Source of the DNA: a virus
DNA: 28,881 nucleotides
IMG/VR virus record: IMGVR_UViG_3300005253_000683
Coordinates: 1-28,881 of that record
Reading direction: 5' to 3' (one strand)
Shown: positions 15,521-21,665 of the stretch, in pieces
Numbering within the stretch: the first letter of the stretch is position 1
Layout of the letters: each line of letters starts with the position of its first letter
Program-made: the position numbers and the translations under genes
Notes under the pieces: model-generated
What the model was told of the DNA's origin: nothing
Databases searched by the model: none
Seen by the model: the letters and a program-made list of their open reading frames with translations, nothing else

Positions 15521-15727
15521 TTACCTCACTTTCCTGAATAATTTAGTTCGTTTGCAATTCCCGCAAGTAACGCCCCGTCTGGTTTTGGCAATCTCCTCTG
15601 GCAAAGCCGGTAAAAGGCTTCGTGTGAAACGACCATGCCCAAAACAATGACAAATTGGAATACCCATTTCACCTCTGTTGTCGTTGTACCTATTTGGTAC
15701 AAAGTGTTTCGTTTGTTTCTCTCTCAT
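15521..15727 (-). CDS. Zinc-knuckle small protein, 68 aa
   Basis: Contains CHC near residues 26-28 and CGNC near 55-58 (CHCFGHGRF...VTCGNCKRTKLF), a likely split zinc site. The ATG at 15727 has AGAGGA 6 nt ahead; the TTG at 15742 is unlikely. The last codons, KVR and TAA, are encoded by the GAAAGTGAGGTAA box that serves as ribosome site for the next gene. Confidence 0.7.
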   Translation of the reverse strand: MREKQTKHFVPNRYNDNRGEMGIPICHCFGHGRFTRSLLPALPEEIAKTRRGVTCGNCKRTKLFRKVR

Positions 15728-15728
15728 A

Positions 15729-16058
15729 TCAATTCCTCTCAATCTTAATAGTTACATTTTCAGTTGACTGATACGCATCGAGTGCTTGTTCGAGCAGTTC
15801 ACGGTCGACATCTACTACCTCATGCCTAAGATACTCATCCAGATATTGAGCCAGTGGTTTCGGTACTAATTTATTGTCTAAGTTACAAAAATCTCTTTTA
15901 CTTCTACATCTTATTTCTTCCATTATTCTTTTATTGCCCAGTTCATGTGTAGAAACTGGCCGTTCCATTATTTGCTCAATATATTCGTGCATGTCGCAAA
16001 ACCTACCAAGCAAAACACCAGTATATGCTGATACTATAACCATTTCTCGTTCTGTCAT
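15729..16058 (-). CDS. DUF7736-like phage protein
   Basis: 109 aa. The N-terminus (MTEREMVIVSAYTGVLLGRFCDMHEYIEQIMERPV, then THELGN) matches by eye a small-protein family widespread in phages, annotated as DUF7736, whose function is unknown. The middle is basic (IRCRSKRDF) and the tail acidic. Conserved ribosome box before the ATG. Confidence 0.7.
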   Translation of the reverse strand: MTEREMVIVSAYTGVLLGRFCDMHEYIEQIMERPVSTHELGNKRIMEEIRCRSKRDFCNLDNKLVPKPLAQYLDEYLRHEVVDVDRELLEQALDAYQSTENVTIKIERN

Positions 16059-16066
16059 TTTTTACC

Positions 16067-16219
16067 TCACTTTCTTAATATCCACATGCTTACTTTTTTC
16101 GGCATGAGATTATTATTAGCAAACTCTGCCACCCATGCACATGCATCACCCCAGAACTCAAATTTGTTTTGCTCTGCCGTACCATTTTCAAATTCTACGA
16201 TTACACCTACTTGATACAT
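16067..16219 (-). CDS. Small hypothetical protein, 50 aa
   Basis: Begins MYQVGVIVEFENGTAEQNKF and ends SMWILRK. Probably a small beta-strand/helix fold. Conserved GAAAGTGAGGTAA box precedes the ATG, and the next such box encodes its final RK-stop. Function unknown. Confidence 0.7.
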   Translation of the reverse strand: MYQVGVIVEFENGTAEQNKFEFWGDACAWVAEFANNNLMPKKVSMWILRK

Positions 16220-16222
16220 ATC

Positions 16223-16411
16223 TTACCTCACTTTCGTTAGTTCTTCCGGCCAAAATGATTCAATATTTCCTAACTTAAACTCTACTGTAACGCTTGGTGC
16301 TTCACTTTCATCTATTTTAATAACCGTTGCTATCTGCCCTATAAGTTCTGAATCAATAGGATTAGAATCATCTATTGAATCTCCAACCCTAACTCTATCA
16401 TTTATTTTCAT
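16223..16411 (-). CDS. Small beta-barrel (SH3/KOW-like) protein, 62 aa
   Basis: MKINDRVRVGDSIDD, then LIGQIATVIKID and VTVEFKLGNIESFWPEEL: the alternation 'gDrVrV..G..G.V..i....v.V.F' is that of small KOW/SH3-like barrels. No specific function. The ATG overlaps the upstream stop (ATGA), and the C-terminal KVR-stop is the ribosome box of the next gene. Confidence 0.65.
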   Translation of the reverse strand: MKINDRVRVGDSIDDSNPIDSELIGQIATVIKIDESEAPSVTVEFKLGNIESFWPEELTKVR

Positions 16412-16587
16412 TTCCCATACCGCCTTTCTAAACTTTTACGTGAAGCCACCACCTTCTCATAGACCAGCTTCGCTACCTGCTCAGCATCAACGATACCATA
16501 CCCGCTTATAAAGCGGTCTGCGAAGCTCTGAGCTATCTCTGGCAGTGGTTTGTCGAGTTTATTGCTTTGTTTGTTTCGCGCTCTCAT
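16408..16587 (-). CDS. Hypothetical protein, 59 aa
   Basis: MRARNKQSNKLDKPLPEIA, then SFADRFISGYGIVDAEQVAKLVYEKVV and a basic end. Helical. ATGA overlaps at both ends, and AAGG precedes the ATG. No family recognised. Confidence 0.65.
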   Translation of the reverse strand: MRARNKQSNKLDKPLPEIAQSFADRFISGYGIVDAEQVAKLVYEKVVASRKSLERRYGK

Positions 16588-16718
16588 ATTACCTTATCTT
16601 CATCCACATAAGGACAATCAATTTCACGCCGACTTTGGTCAACCATAGTACAATTCCTACACTCAAAGTTCTCACATTCAGCCGGTACGTTGTGAAAGCC
16701 GTTACGCTCGCAATCCAT
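16584..16718 (-). CDS. Cys-rich small protein, 44 aa (downstream of in-frame amber)
   Basis: MDCERNGFHNV, then CENFECRNC and DCPYVDEDKVI: six Cys in 44 residues, a likely zinc protein. It lies in the same frame as the 27-aa gene just upstream, separated only by a TAG at 16734-16736 and five codons. It may be an independent gene (GGA lies before its ATG) or the second half of one amber-interrupted protein. The stop overlaps the next start (ATGA). Confidence 0.55.
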   Translation of the reverse strand: MDCERNGFHNVPAECENFECRNCTMVDQSRREIDCPYVDEDKVI

Positions 16719-16733
16719 TTCCAGTCCATAACA

Positions 16734-16817
16734 CTATTCTTCATATTCTTCAAGTCCACGCTTGTCAAGCAGGTTCACAGCGATTTCAAGTTTCTCTACG
16801 TCTGTTAGTTGTTTCAT
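16734..16817 (-). CDS. 27-aa peptide ending at in-frame TAG
   Basis: MKQLTDVEKLEIAVNLLDKR, then GLEEYEE and TAG. It has a strong GAGGAAATAAT ribosome site and ATGA overlap with the upstream gene. Reading through the TAG would give one 77-aa protein with the Cys-rich part. Other genes in the window end in TAG normally, so genome-wide recoding is unlikely. Confidence 0.55.
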   Translation of the reverse strand: MKQLTDVEKLEIAVNLLDKRGLEEYEE

Positions 16818-16987
16818 ATTATTTCCTCTACATCTATATATTCATAGTGCACTTCAAGATTTTCAAGAAGTTCTTTATCCAAATTACCCATATCCATAGC
16901 AATCTTTCTGGCTTGCTTTGGACTTTCAGCTTCAACAATGTGTTCAGTAAACGTATTATATGGTATGTAAACGTCCCATTTTTTCAC
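16814..16987 (-). CDS. DpnD/PcfM-like small protein A, 57 aa
   Basis: GTG start preceded by GAAAGTAAGGTGATAAA and overlapping the upstream stop (GTGA). Sequence KKWDVYIPYNTFTEHIVEAE, then SPKQARKIAMDM: a strand, a second strand ending in E-A-(E/D)-S, then a helix, as in DpnD/PcfM-type domains. First of three adjacent genes of this shape. Function of the family is unknown; some lie in restriction or conjugation loci. Confidence 0.6.
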   Translation of the reverse strand: MKKWDVYIPYNTFTEHIVEAESPKQARKIAMDMGNLDKELLENLEVHYEYIDVEEII

Positions 16988-17154
16988 TTTATCACCTTAC
17001 TTTCTAATTCAGCCGTGAAATCAGGCTGTGAAACTGGTTCAAGATATTCTTCTATATTATCATCATAGTATTTATCTATTGCATCATCTTCATCTTCTGC
17101 AAGCACAATAGCAACTATGTCATCACAGTGTACTGTTACTTTATATCTTTTCAC
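16984..17154 (-). CDS. DpnD/PcfM-like small protein B, 56 aa
   Basis: GTG start with GAAATTGAGGTGG ahead; GTGA overlaps at both ends. MKRYKVTVHCDDIVAIVLAE, then DEDDAIDKYYDD shows the strand-strand-helix plan with the EDEDDA helix start, followed by an acidic tail. Paralogous in shape to its two neighbours. Confidence 0.6.
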   Translation of the reverse strand: MKRYKVTVHCDDIVAIVLAEDEDDAIDKYYDDNIEEYLEPVSQPDFTAELESKVIK

Positions 17155-17315
17155 GTTACCACCTCAATTTCTACATCCCGATAATCATCAGCATCAAGGA
17201 CAAGCTCATCAGCGTTATACTGGTCTGTTACTATGTCAATAGCTACTTCCTCACTGGGTACGTCCAGTTCTATTACTCGTTGTGATGTTTCTGTTACCTG
17301 TACTTTGACTTTCAT
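17151..17315 (-). CDS. DpnD/PcfM-like small protein C, 54 aa
   Basis: MKVKVQVTETSQRVIELDVPS, then EEVAIDIVTDQYNADELVL: two strands, the P-S-E-E-V-A helix start, then a final strand RDVEIEVV. ATG overlaps the upstream stop (ATGA), and GTGAGGATAACAAA gives the ribosome site. Confidence 0.6.
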   Translation of the reverse strand: MKVKVQVTETSQRVIELDVPSEEVAIDIVTDQYNADELVLDADDYRDVEIEVVT

Positions 17316-17686
17316 TTTGTTATCCTCACTAATGTATTCACATTAAGTAGATATACGCTCTCCATTGCCTTGTCGATATAATCAAGCTCAATACCAATCT
17401 CGTGTTGCAACCGCGACCTAACTTCGATTAGGAGTGATTTTCTGCTAATCAGATTCGGGTCAAAGTCGAACAAGTGATATTCACCGTGTTCACCATCATA
17501 ATAGATACACTCGAAAACTGGTTTTGGGCAATGTTCGCGGATAGCATCATACATGATAGCAGCTTGCGTTTGGCTATTCACACTATAATCGCCTACATGG
17601 GCGATGTCTTTTGTAAACCTTAAAAGGTCGCCATCTTTTCGATACTGTCCAAATGCGTTTTTGATTTTCGTTTCTATAATTCCCAT
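17312..17686 (-). CDS. Hypothetical protein, 124 aa
   Basis: Unrecognised. Helical start (IIETKIKNAFGQYRK), a Tyr/Asp-rich middle (CIYYDGEHGEYHLFDFDP) and a helical end. First full gene after the consensus promoter at 17712-17740, with AGGTAGGTGACAA before its ATG. Confidence 0.7.
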   Translation of the reverse strand: MGIIETKIKNAFGQYRKDGDLLRFTKDIAHVGDYSVNSQTQAAIMYDAIREHCPKPVFECIYYDGEHGEYHLFDFDPNLISRKSLLIEVRSRLQHEIGIELDYIDKAMESVYLLNVNTLVRITK

Positions 17687-17711
17687 TTGTCACCTACCTT
17701 TCATTATCACA

Positions 17712-17740
17712 ATTATACCATATTCAATAACCTGTGTCAA
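17712..17740 (-). promoter_or_regulatory. Consensus sigma-70 promoter P5
   Basis: TTGACA (17735-17740) and TATAAT (17712-17717) on the minus strand with a 17-bp spacer, a perfect match to the housekeeping consensus. It overlaps the stop codon of the upstream gene and drives the run from 17686 leftward, including the DpnD-like genes. The predicted start is near 17705. Confidence 0.9.
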
Positions 17741-18075
17741 GTATTAAATATAAATAATACCTGATATTCTCCAACGGCTGTTATCGTTACATCATTTAAT
17801 GCGACAATCTCATATCCTGCTTTGAGCAGGTCTGGGATGAAACCTTTGAACCACCGAAGCAGGTCTGCTGCTGTGGCACAGCCACAAAATTCATTTGGAC
17901 TGTGGTTAATAATGCCCGCATCCCTGTATGGTGCAGGGTGTTCGCCAGATTGGTCGTTATTATGCTCTCGCGTCATGTGACTTACAATATCTGCACACTG
18001 GAAATGCCTTGCGTGTGAATTATACGCACCACACATCCTGTCCTGCTTACTCTGTATTCTGTATACTAAACTCAT
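17737..18075 (-). CDS. Hypothetical phage protein, 112 aa
   Basis: Begins MSLVYRIQSKQDRMCGAY and contains HPAPYRDAGI, EFCGC and LLRWFKG ... QVLFIF. The order 'VYRIe...GPY..HP.P..D....CGF.s...L..WF' recalls a phage family of unknown function. The open frame reaches a GTG at 18099, but homology-like sequence begins at the ATG 18075, which is directly preceded by the bulged-stem element (its last GCTT ends one base before ATG). No good Shine-Dalgarno is exposed, so translation may be controlled by that structure. Confidence 0.65.
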   Translation of the reverse strand: MSLVYRIQSKQDRMCGAYNSHARHFQCADIVSHMTREHNNDQSGEHPAPYRDAGIINHSPNEFCGCATAADLLRWFKGFIPDLLKAGYEIVALNDVTITAVGEYQVLFIFNT

Positions 18076-18136
18076 AAGCTCTGGCCAGCCGGTAATCACG
18101 GAACACTATGCCGGATATTGCAGTTGGCCATCGCTT
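18076..18136 (-). promoter_or_regulatory. Bulged-stem element, copy 2, abutting a start codon
   Basis: Minus strand: AAGC, GAT, GGCCA, 37-nt loop, TGGCC, AGA, GCTT, then ATG at 18075. Same outer helix and GAT/AGA internal loop as 14755-14790. The loop contains CCGG twice, which can pair. Placed here it would cover the translation start of the 112-aa gene, so a cis-regulatory RNA or operator is plausible. Confidence 0.5.
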
Positions 18137-18142
18137 GTGGAT

Positions 18143-18358
18143 TTAGTGTAATCTAATCCTAAGTTTTTCCCACAATTCATCACGGTTGTAGGAACTAAAA
18201 GGTGCAAGTTGTCGATACCAACACTTTAATGCAGGAAGTGTACTGCCAATTATAAAATGATTCCCTATCGCATGAAGAGAATCCACTTCCTCTTGACTTT
18301 CCAGCGTTACTATCACTGGTACAAACTCCGGTTTTACTTCTGCTCGTTCTGCTTTCAT
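18143..18358 (-). CDS. Hypothetical protein, 71 aa
   Basis: MKAERAEVKPEFVPVIVTLE, then SQEEVDSLHAIGNH resembles a family of short phage proteins with a 'P.ITLET.EEVD.L..l.NH' core; function unknown. GATGAGGTAACT precedes the ATG. Confidence 0.65.
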   Translation of the reverse strand: MKAERAEVKPEFVPVIVTLESQEEVDSLHAIGNHFIIGSTLPALKCWYRQLAPFSSYNRDELWEKLRIRLH

Positions 18359-18360
18359 AG

Positions 18361-18528
18361 TTACCTCATCTTTCTACACCTGTGGTGGTGCTGTTTAGTG
18401 TGTTTTCCAAATTGTAATGATATTTCAATATTCCAACTACATTTATGTACCCATTTTATATTAAGTGCGATTAACATTTCACAAACACGCTCAAATTCTT
18501 TTCTACTCTGTGCTATATAGGTGTGCAT
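18361..18528 (-). CDS. Hypothetical protein, 55 aa
   Basis: MHTYIAQSRKEFERVCEMLI, then WVHKCSWNIEISLQFG and a His/Arg tail ending RKMR-stop. I start at 18528 (GGGGTGAT ahead, close to the upstream stop) instead of 18552. No family recognised. Confidence 0.6.
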   Translation of the reverse strand: MHTYIAQSRKEFERVCEMLIALNIKWVHKCSWNIEISLQFGKHTKQHHHRCRKMR

Positions 18529-18529
18529 A

Positions 18530-19255
18530 TCACCCCGTCCTTTCCGGCTCATCGGCCTGTTGTGGTTCTGCTTTGATTATAGCCCGTTCAAGTGCTTTTT
18601 CACATTCTCTTATACTTGAGGCTAATAATTTAGGTAATTCACCTGTCGATAATCGTTCTTCTCGTAATTTACCACTGAACATATCTGGTTTACCTGTGCA
18701 AAACGCTTGCCAACGTAAATCCTCAAGACTTTCTGTCTCCCGTTCTTCATCGTGGTATTCTTTACAATCGACACAAATATAGTCGTGTCCATAATGCTCA
18801 CCTGCATCCACTTGCACGATTTCTGTTTCGCCTACATAAGATTCACAACAGGAACAAAAACCAGTTGTATAACACTCATCGCAGAATAATTTATTCTCGT
18901 CCAACACAAGCTCATCGCTATCTATATGACACTTACATTCCGAACATACTACGAAAAACTTAATACCGGTATCGGGATTATCCTCAAACCACTGTAAAAC
19001 GCCGCTAACGTGGACAGGATGAGATTCATTGCTAAACGTGATTATGTCCTGCTCGTTGTTCATATCATAGATATAAGTTTTGTTTTTATCCTGTCTAATA
19101 AACTGTTCAGCGTCCTGCTTGTTGTCAATACCTGCTCTGCCGGACGACTGTATATCGTGAAACGTTCCCTGTTTGTCGATATAAAAATAATTCCATTCCC
19201 AAAAACAACCATCATATCCGCCGCCCTGGTACTGAACCAGTATGTTTGTTTTCAT
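18530..19255 (-). CDS. Multi-zinc-ribbon protein, 241 aa
   Basis: The N-terminal 90 residues begin MKTNILVQYQGGGYDGCFWE, a motif shared by uncharacterised phage and plasmid proteins. The middle holds several Cys pairs (CSEC-x-C, CDEC, CSCC, CVDC; about residues 100-165), enough for two or three LIM-like or zinc-ribbon sites. The C-terminus is a charged helix. It may bind DNA or a host protein. Start at ATG 19255 after GAAAGTGAGGATACT; the frame continues upstream but without a ribosome site. Confidence 0.75.
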   Translation of the reverse strand: MKTNILVQYQGGGYDGCFWEWNYFYIDKQGTFHDIQSSGRAGIDNKQDAEQFIRQDKNKTYIYDMNNEQDIITFSNESHPVHVSGVLQWFEDNPDTGIKFFVVCSECKCHIDSDELVLDENKLFCDECYTTGFCSCCESYVGETEIVQVDAGEHYGHDYICVDCKEYHDEERETESLEDLRWQAFCTGKPDMFSGKLREERLSTGELPKLLASSIRECEKALERAIIKAEPQQADEPERTG

Positions 19256-19262
19256 AGTATCC

Positions 19263-19373
19263 TCACTTTCTGCAATCACATTTACACTTATGCCCACGAT
19301 AATCACAACCGATTACCCGCTTGCATCGTGGGCATCGCTGCTGATTCTGTTTGTTTTGTTCTGGTTGTTTCAT
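19263..19373 (-). CDS. Small Cys-rich zinc protein, 36 aa
   Basis: MKQPEQNKQNQQRCPRCKRV, then CDYRGHKCKCDC: six Cys and a His. GGAG lies about 8 nt before the ATG, and the ribosome box of the next gene encodes its RK-stop. It follows the 23-aa membrane peptide in the same transcript. Confidence 0.65.
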   Translation of the reverse strand: MKQPEQNKQNQQRCPRCKRVIGCDYRGHKCKCDCRK

Positions 19374-19374
19374 C

Positions 19375-19446
19375 TTACATTCTCCTATTATAGCCCGTGA
19401 ACAACAAGGCCAAGTAAACTAAAACTGTTAAATACACTATTCTCAT
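19375..19446 (-). CDS. Tiny membrane peptide, 23 aa, probably leaderless
   Basis: MRIVYLTVLVYLALLFTGYN, then RRM: one hydrophobic helix with a basic end. The ATG is 7 nt from the -10 box of a perfect consensus promoter, so the message would begin at or within a base of the start codon. Its last codons contain the GGAG for the next gene, so it might act as a leader for that gene. Confidence 0.5.
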   Translation of the reverse strand: MRIVYLTVLVYLALLFTGYNRRM

Positions 19447-19452
19447 AATGTT

Positions 19453-19482
19453 ATTATACCATAACCGGATTATCGTGTCAAG
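19453..19482 (-). promoter_or_regulatory. Consensus sigma-70 promoter P4
   Basis: TTGACA (19477-19482) and TATAAT (19453-19458) on the minus strand. The intervening stretch is 17-18 bp and the six-base boxes match the consensus exactly. It drives 19446 leftward (tiny peptide, zinc protein, 241-aa protein and beyond). Confidence 0.88.
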
Positions 19483-19582
19483 TCTAAAATCATCTAAAAT
19501 ACCGGAAATCGGCCTAAATCCGAAGTCCTCACGTTAGCTGTGGTGGACAAACTCCAGTCAATGGGTATCAAACTACTCGTAA

Positions 19583-19873
19583 TTATAATTCATTCCCGTC
19601 TGTGTCCCAGTGTCCTGCAAATTGCAGACCATACCATTCCACGCCTTCAAATCCACACTTATTGCAGGTATATGGATATTTGATACTATCGCCGCAAGGT
19701 TCTGAACATTGATAATCCAAATCGTCTGTGCTGCATTTCGGACATACGCCTGGTTCTGTATCGTCTGCTGTTATTGATTCTATAAATTGCTCGAAAGTTA
19801 ATACTATTTCATCAAACGGTTTTCTGCTGTCCAAATAATCTCCGTAGCTTTTTTGTTTTTGTTCGTCTGTCAT
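19583..19873 (-). CDS. Zinc-ribbon phage protein, 96 aa
   Basis: N-terminal helix, then CPKC ... YTCNKCGFEGVEWYGLQFAGHW, a two-half zinc ribbon with an aromatic tail. Similar 'C..CG.eG.EwY.l.F.GHw' proteins occur in many phages with no assigned role. Ribosome box GAAAGTGAGGATATG lies just ahead. Confidence 0.75.
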   Translation of the reverse strand: MTDEQKQKSYGDYLDSRKPFDEIVLTFEQFIESITADDTEPGVCPKCSTDDLDYQCSEPCGDSIKYPYTCNKCGFEGVEWYGLQFAGHWDTDGNEL

Positions 19874-19882
19874 ATCATATCC

Positions 19883-20293
19883 TCACTTTCTGTTAAATAT
19901 TGCACAACCATTACTAAACGTCCCGATTCTATTGATAACAATAACATATTTGCCAATCAGTTTCGATAACGTAGTCCATACCTGGTTTAACCAGTGTTCG
20001 GCTAATTCAGGATATTCCGTATCGCCCCGGACAAATACCGATACTGCCCCACAACCACAATATTCCGATATGCTGATTTGTATATGGTCGTTTTCAAGTA
20101 ATATGCAATTTTCTCGGTATGGCCATCGTGCCCACTGATTAGGTGTATTGACAAAGGATTTATATCGTGCCGTTATAGCACAAATAATATTATTTTGTAA
20201 ATCCTGCCAATTTTCTGTTGCAAAGTCTATATCATCATAACTAAAATCGAAATAGACTATGTTATCGCCTATCGTTTCAACGCTTCGTCCCAT
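19883..20293 (-). CDS. Conserved phage protein, 136 aa
   Basis: MGRSVETIGDNIVYFDFSYD, a long helical-basic middle (ITARYKSF; WARWPYRENCILLEND), then ISISEYCGCGAVSVFVR. The order recalls a family common in phage accessory regions ('GR....g..vvY.D.s'; 'iSEYCG..svsv'). Function unknown. Start at ATG 20293 with GGGAG ahead; the last NRK-stop is the next gene's ribosome box. Confidence 0.7.
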   Translation of the reverse strand: MGRSVETIGDNIVYFDFSYDDIDFATENWQDLQNNIICAITARYKSFVNTPNQWARWPYRENCILLENDHIQISISEYCGCGAVSVFVRGDTEYPELAEHWLNQVWTTLSKLIGKYVIVINRIGTFSNGCAIFNRK

Positions 20294-20295
20294 TT

Positions 20296-20640
20296 TTATA
20301 CTCCCAATAAATCCATATTCCGTTGATAACACAATAAATCATCAGGATAATCACAACCCTGCGGAGTTTCACTATCGTAAAACTTGCCATCATAGTAGAT
20401 AAAACAATGTATATTTATAAAATAGTCAAAATAGTCAAATTTACAATCCGCCGCTTGTAATACAGCATCAGACCAATATTTGTATGGGACTTCACTTCCC
20501 CAAATACTTATTCCAAAACCTTGTTCTGCTATATTATCAGCGAAATCCATACATAGGCCACTGTTGATTTCCGCTGGTCGTAATTTATGCTCGCTGGCAT
20601 AATCTATTCGGAGACTTAATATCGCTTTTGTAATACTCAT
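20296..20640 (-). CDS. Putative papain/transglutaminase-fold protein, 114 aa
   Basis: Contains INSGLCMDFADNI (C29), IHCFIYYDGKFYD (His near residue 78, Asp near 88) and PQGCDYPDDL. A Cys at the start of a helix, then His and Asp in strands, is the order of the papain/NlpC/transglutaminase-like fold, and similar phage proteins have 'GLC.dFA ... H.fi...gk.YDaE.p.G'. Enzyme activity is inference. AGGA precedes the ATG. Confidence 0.6.
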   Translation of the reverse strand: MSITKAILSLRIDYASEHKLRPAEINSGLCMDFADNIAEQGFGISIWGSEVPYKYWSDAVLQAADCKFDYFDYFINIHCFIYYDGKFYDSETPQGCDYPDDLLCYQRNMDLLGV

Positions 20641-20642
20641 AC

Positions 20643-20969
20643 TTAATCCTGAACATAATTTGTTTTTTGCAATTCACAACGTGCTAATTCCGCTCCGATA
20701 TAACTGGCGTGTTCTATTGACAACGGCCATAGTACCAATGGCCAATTCTGCATTATATATTTACGAACATCATCGGCCGTTCCCTGATAACTGATAAAAG
20801 GCATATCGTCTTTATCCATAAAATCTAAACGAACATGTCCGTCTATACAATCAATACAAGCTCTTTCACACGTTCGACAATCTATCTTAATATAGTGAAT
20901 TAAGGCATAATATCCTGAATTATCCTGAACCCACTTAGTTTCGCCGACTTCTTTTAGTTCCCAATTCAT
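20643..20969 (-). CDS. Conserved phage protein, 108 aa
   Basis: MNWELKEVGETKWVQDNSGY, a Cys cluster (CRTCERACIDC), FISYQGTADDVRKYIMQNW and ISL/SIEHASYIGAELARCEL. The last two blocks occur together in a phage family of unknown function. First gene after promoter P3. The ATG at 20969 has AAGG at good distance; the one at 20975 is too close. Confidence 0.7.
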   Translation of the reverse strand: MNWELKEVGETKWVQDNSGYYALIHYIKIDCRTCERACIDCIDGHVRLDFMDKDDMPFISYQGTADDVRKYIMQNWPLVLWPLSIEHASYIGAELARCELQKTNYVQD

Positions 20970-21009
20970 AATCATACCTTCTCATAAACTAAACTCTATT
21001 GACAAGTAA

Positions 21010-21038
21010 AGTATAACACAAAACTTCGGACAACGCAA
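21010..21038 (-). promoter_or_regulatory. Promoter P3
   Basis: TTGCGT (21033-21038), 17-bp spacer, TATACT (21010-21015). It shares AGATTTCCC before the -35 box, GTGT before the -10 box and TTAC after it with P2. No TTATCGGAC box at the P1/P2 position; the tRNA-like sequence lies there. Confidence 0.8.
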
Positions 21039-21061
21039 GGGAAATCTTTTTATTTTTCACA

Positions 21062-21105
21062 AGCCCAGTTGCCGGAGTCGAACCGGCAAGATACCTGCTG
21101 GGCAT
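21062..21105 (-). other. tRNA 3'-half-like sequence (possible att core or tRNA relic)
   Basis: Minus strand: ATGCC, CAGCA, GGTAT (anticodon-arm-like, 91-105), then a perfect T-arm GCCGG, TTCGACT, CCGGC (21071-21087), then an acceptor-like strand ending CTGGGC (21063-21068). GCCCAG (21098-21103) can pair with that strand. No matching 5' acceptor or D-arm exists; the upstream sequence is the end of a coding gene. A tRNA half without its 5' part is what a phage attP often carries. It could equally be a degenerate tRNA. Confidence 0.5.
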
Positions 21106-21110
21106 AGTGG

Positions 21111-21428
21111 CTAACTATTAAACTTTGCGTCCATTAACCATTCTTCCTGTTCCGGCGTTACATCACCGAAAATCTCATCTTCATAATCGTGTGATATAAA
21201 TACTTTGCCATCAATTTCTCGGCTATCGGTGGTATCGATAGTCATAATAGCACCGATTAACGATTGATAGCCCATTCCGCTATCAAGTGAACCACTTTCA
21301 AGTTGTTCCTCTATTTCTTCTCTTAATTCTCTTAAACTGTTGGCATTGATTTCGTTGGCAGGATAACCGCTGATTCCGCCACCCCAATTATTGCCTAAAA
21401 CAATACCTGTCGCTTTATAGGTAATCAT
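21111..21428 (-). CDS. Hypothetical protein, 105 aa
   Basis: MITYKATGIVLGNNWGGGIS and GYPANEINANSLRELREEIEEQL suggest a small alpha/beta protein related to other phage accessory proteins. Acidic C-terminus. Conserved ribosome box before ATG 21428; transcribed from P2. Confidence 0.7.
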   Translation of the reverse strand: MITYKATGIVLGNNWGGGISGYPANEINANSLRELREEIEEQLESGSLDSGMGYQSLIGAIMTIDTTDSREIDGKVFISHDYEDEIFGDVTPEQEEWLMDAKFNS

Positions 21429-21482
21429 AAATTGCCTCACTTTCTGTTAGCCACTATTAACTTGTCAAACAACACTATGTAA

Positions 21483-21511
21483 AGTATAACACAAACTAAA
21501 CTATAATGCAA
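21483..21511 (-). promoter_or_regulatory. Promoter P2
   Basis: TTGCAT (21506-21511), 17-bp spacer, TATACT (21483-21488), with GATTTCCC upstream and GTGT before the -10. A TTATCGGACA box lies 30 bp upstream, exactly as at P1. Confidence 0.85.
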
Positions 21512-21540
21512 GGGAAATCTTACTAATTGGTGAAATATAC

Positions 21541-21550
21541 TTATCGGACA
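21541..21550 (-). promoter_or_regulatory. TTATCGGACA box upstream of P2
   Basis: Starts 30 bp from the upstream edge of the P2 -35 box. The P1 copy has the same distance, which puts both around -65, typical for an activator site. Confidence 0.5.
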
Positions 21551-21638
21551 GTTTGAAAGTACACTATATATAGTATGTTCGGATAGATTGTAAATCGCAA
21601 TATGTAGTGTATGTCATATCTGTTATCGGTCGTATTGG

Positions 21639-21665
21639 GTCTGGATAAGGAATGACTACCCAGAC
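21639..21665. repeat. Iteron pair 1: GTCTGGATA, 9 bp, TACCCAGAC
   Basis: Facing copies of GTCTGG(A/G)TA with a 9-bp spacer. Together with pair 2 (same spacing) and further single and tandem copies it forms the iteron array. Confidence 0.7.

Noticed and set aside
16734-16736. Genome-wide TAG recoding to Gln
   Set aside because: Terminase and several small genes end in TAG exactly at overlaps or next-gene starts, so TAG works as stop here.
18076-18099. GTG start at 18099 for the 112-aa gene
   Set aside because: It lies inside the bulged-stem element, lacks a ribosome site, and family-like sequence begins at the ATG 18075.
21062-21137. Complete tRNA gene
   Set aside because: No 5' acceptor strand or D-arm pairs correctly; that region is the end of a coding gene, and residue 33 of the presumed anticodon loop is not T.
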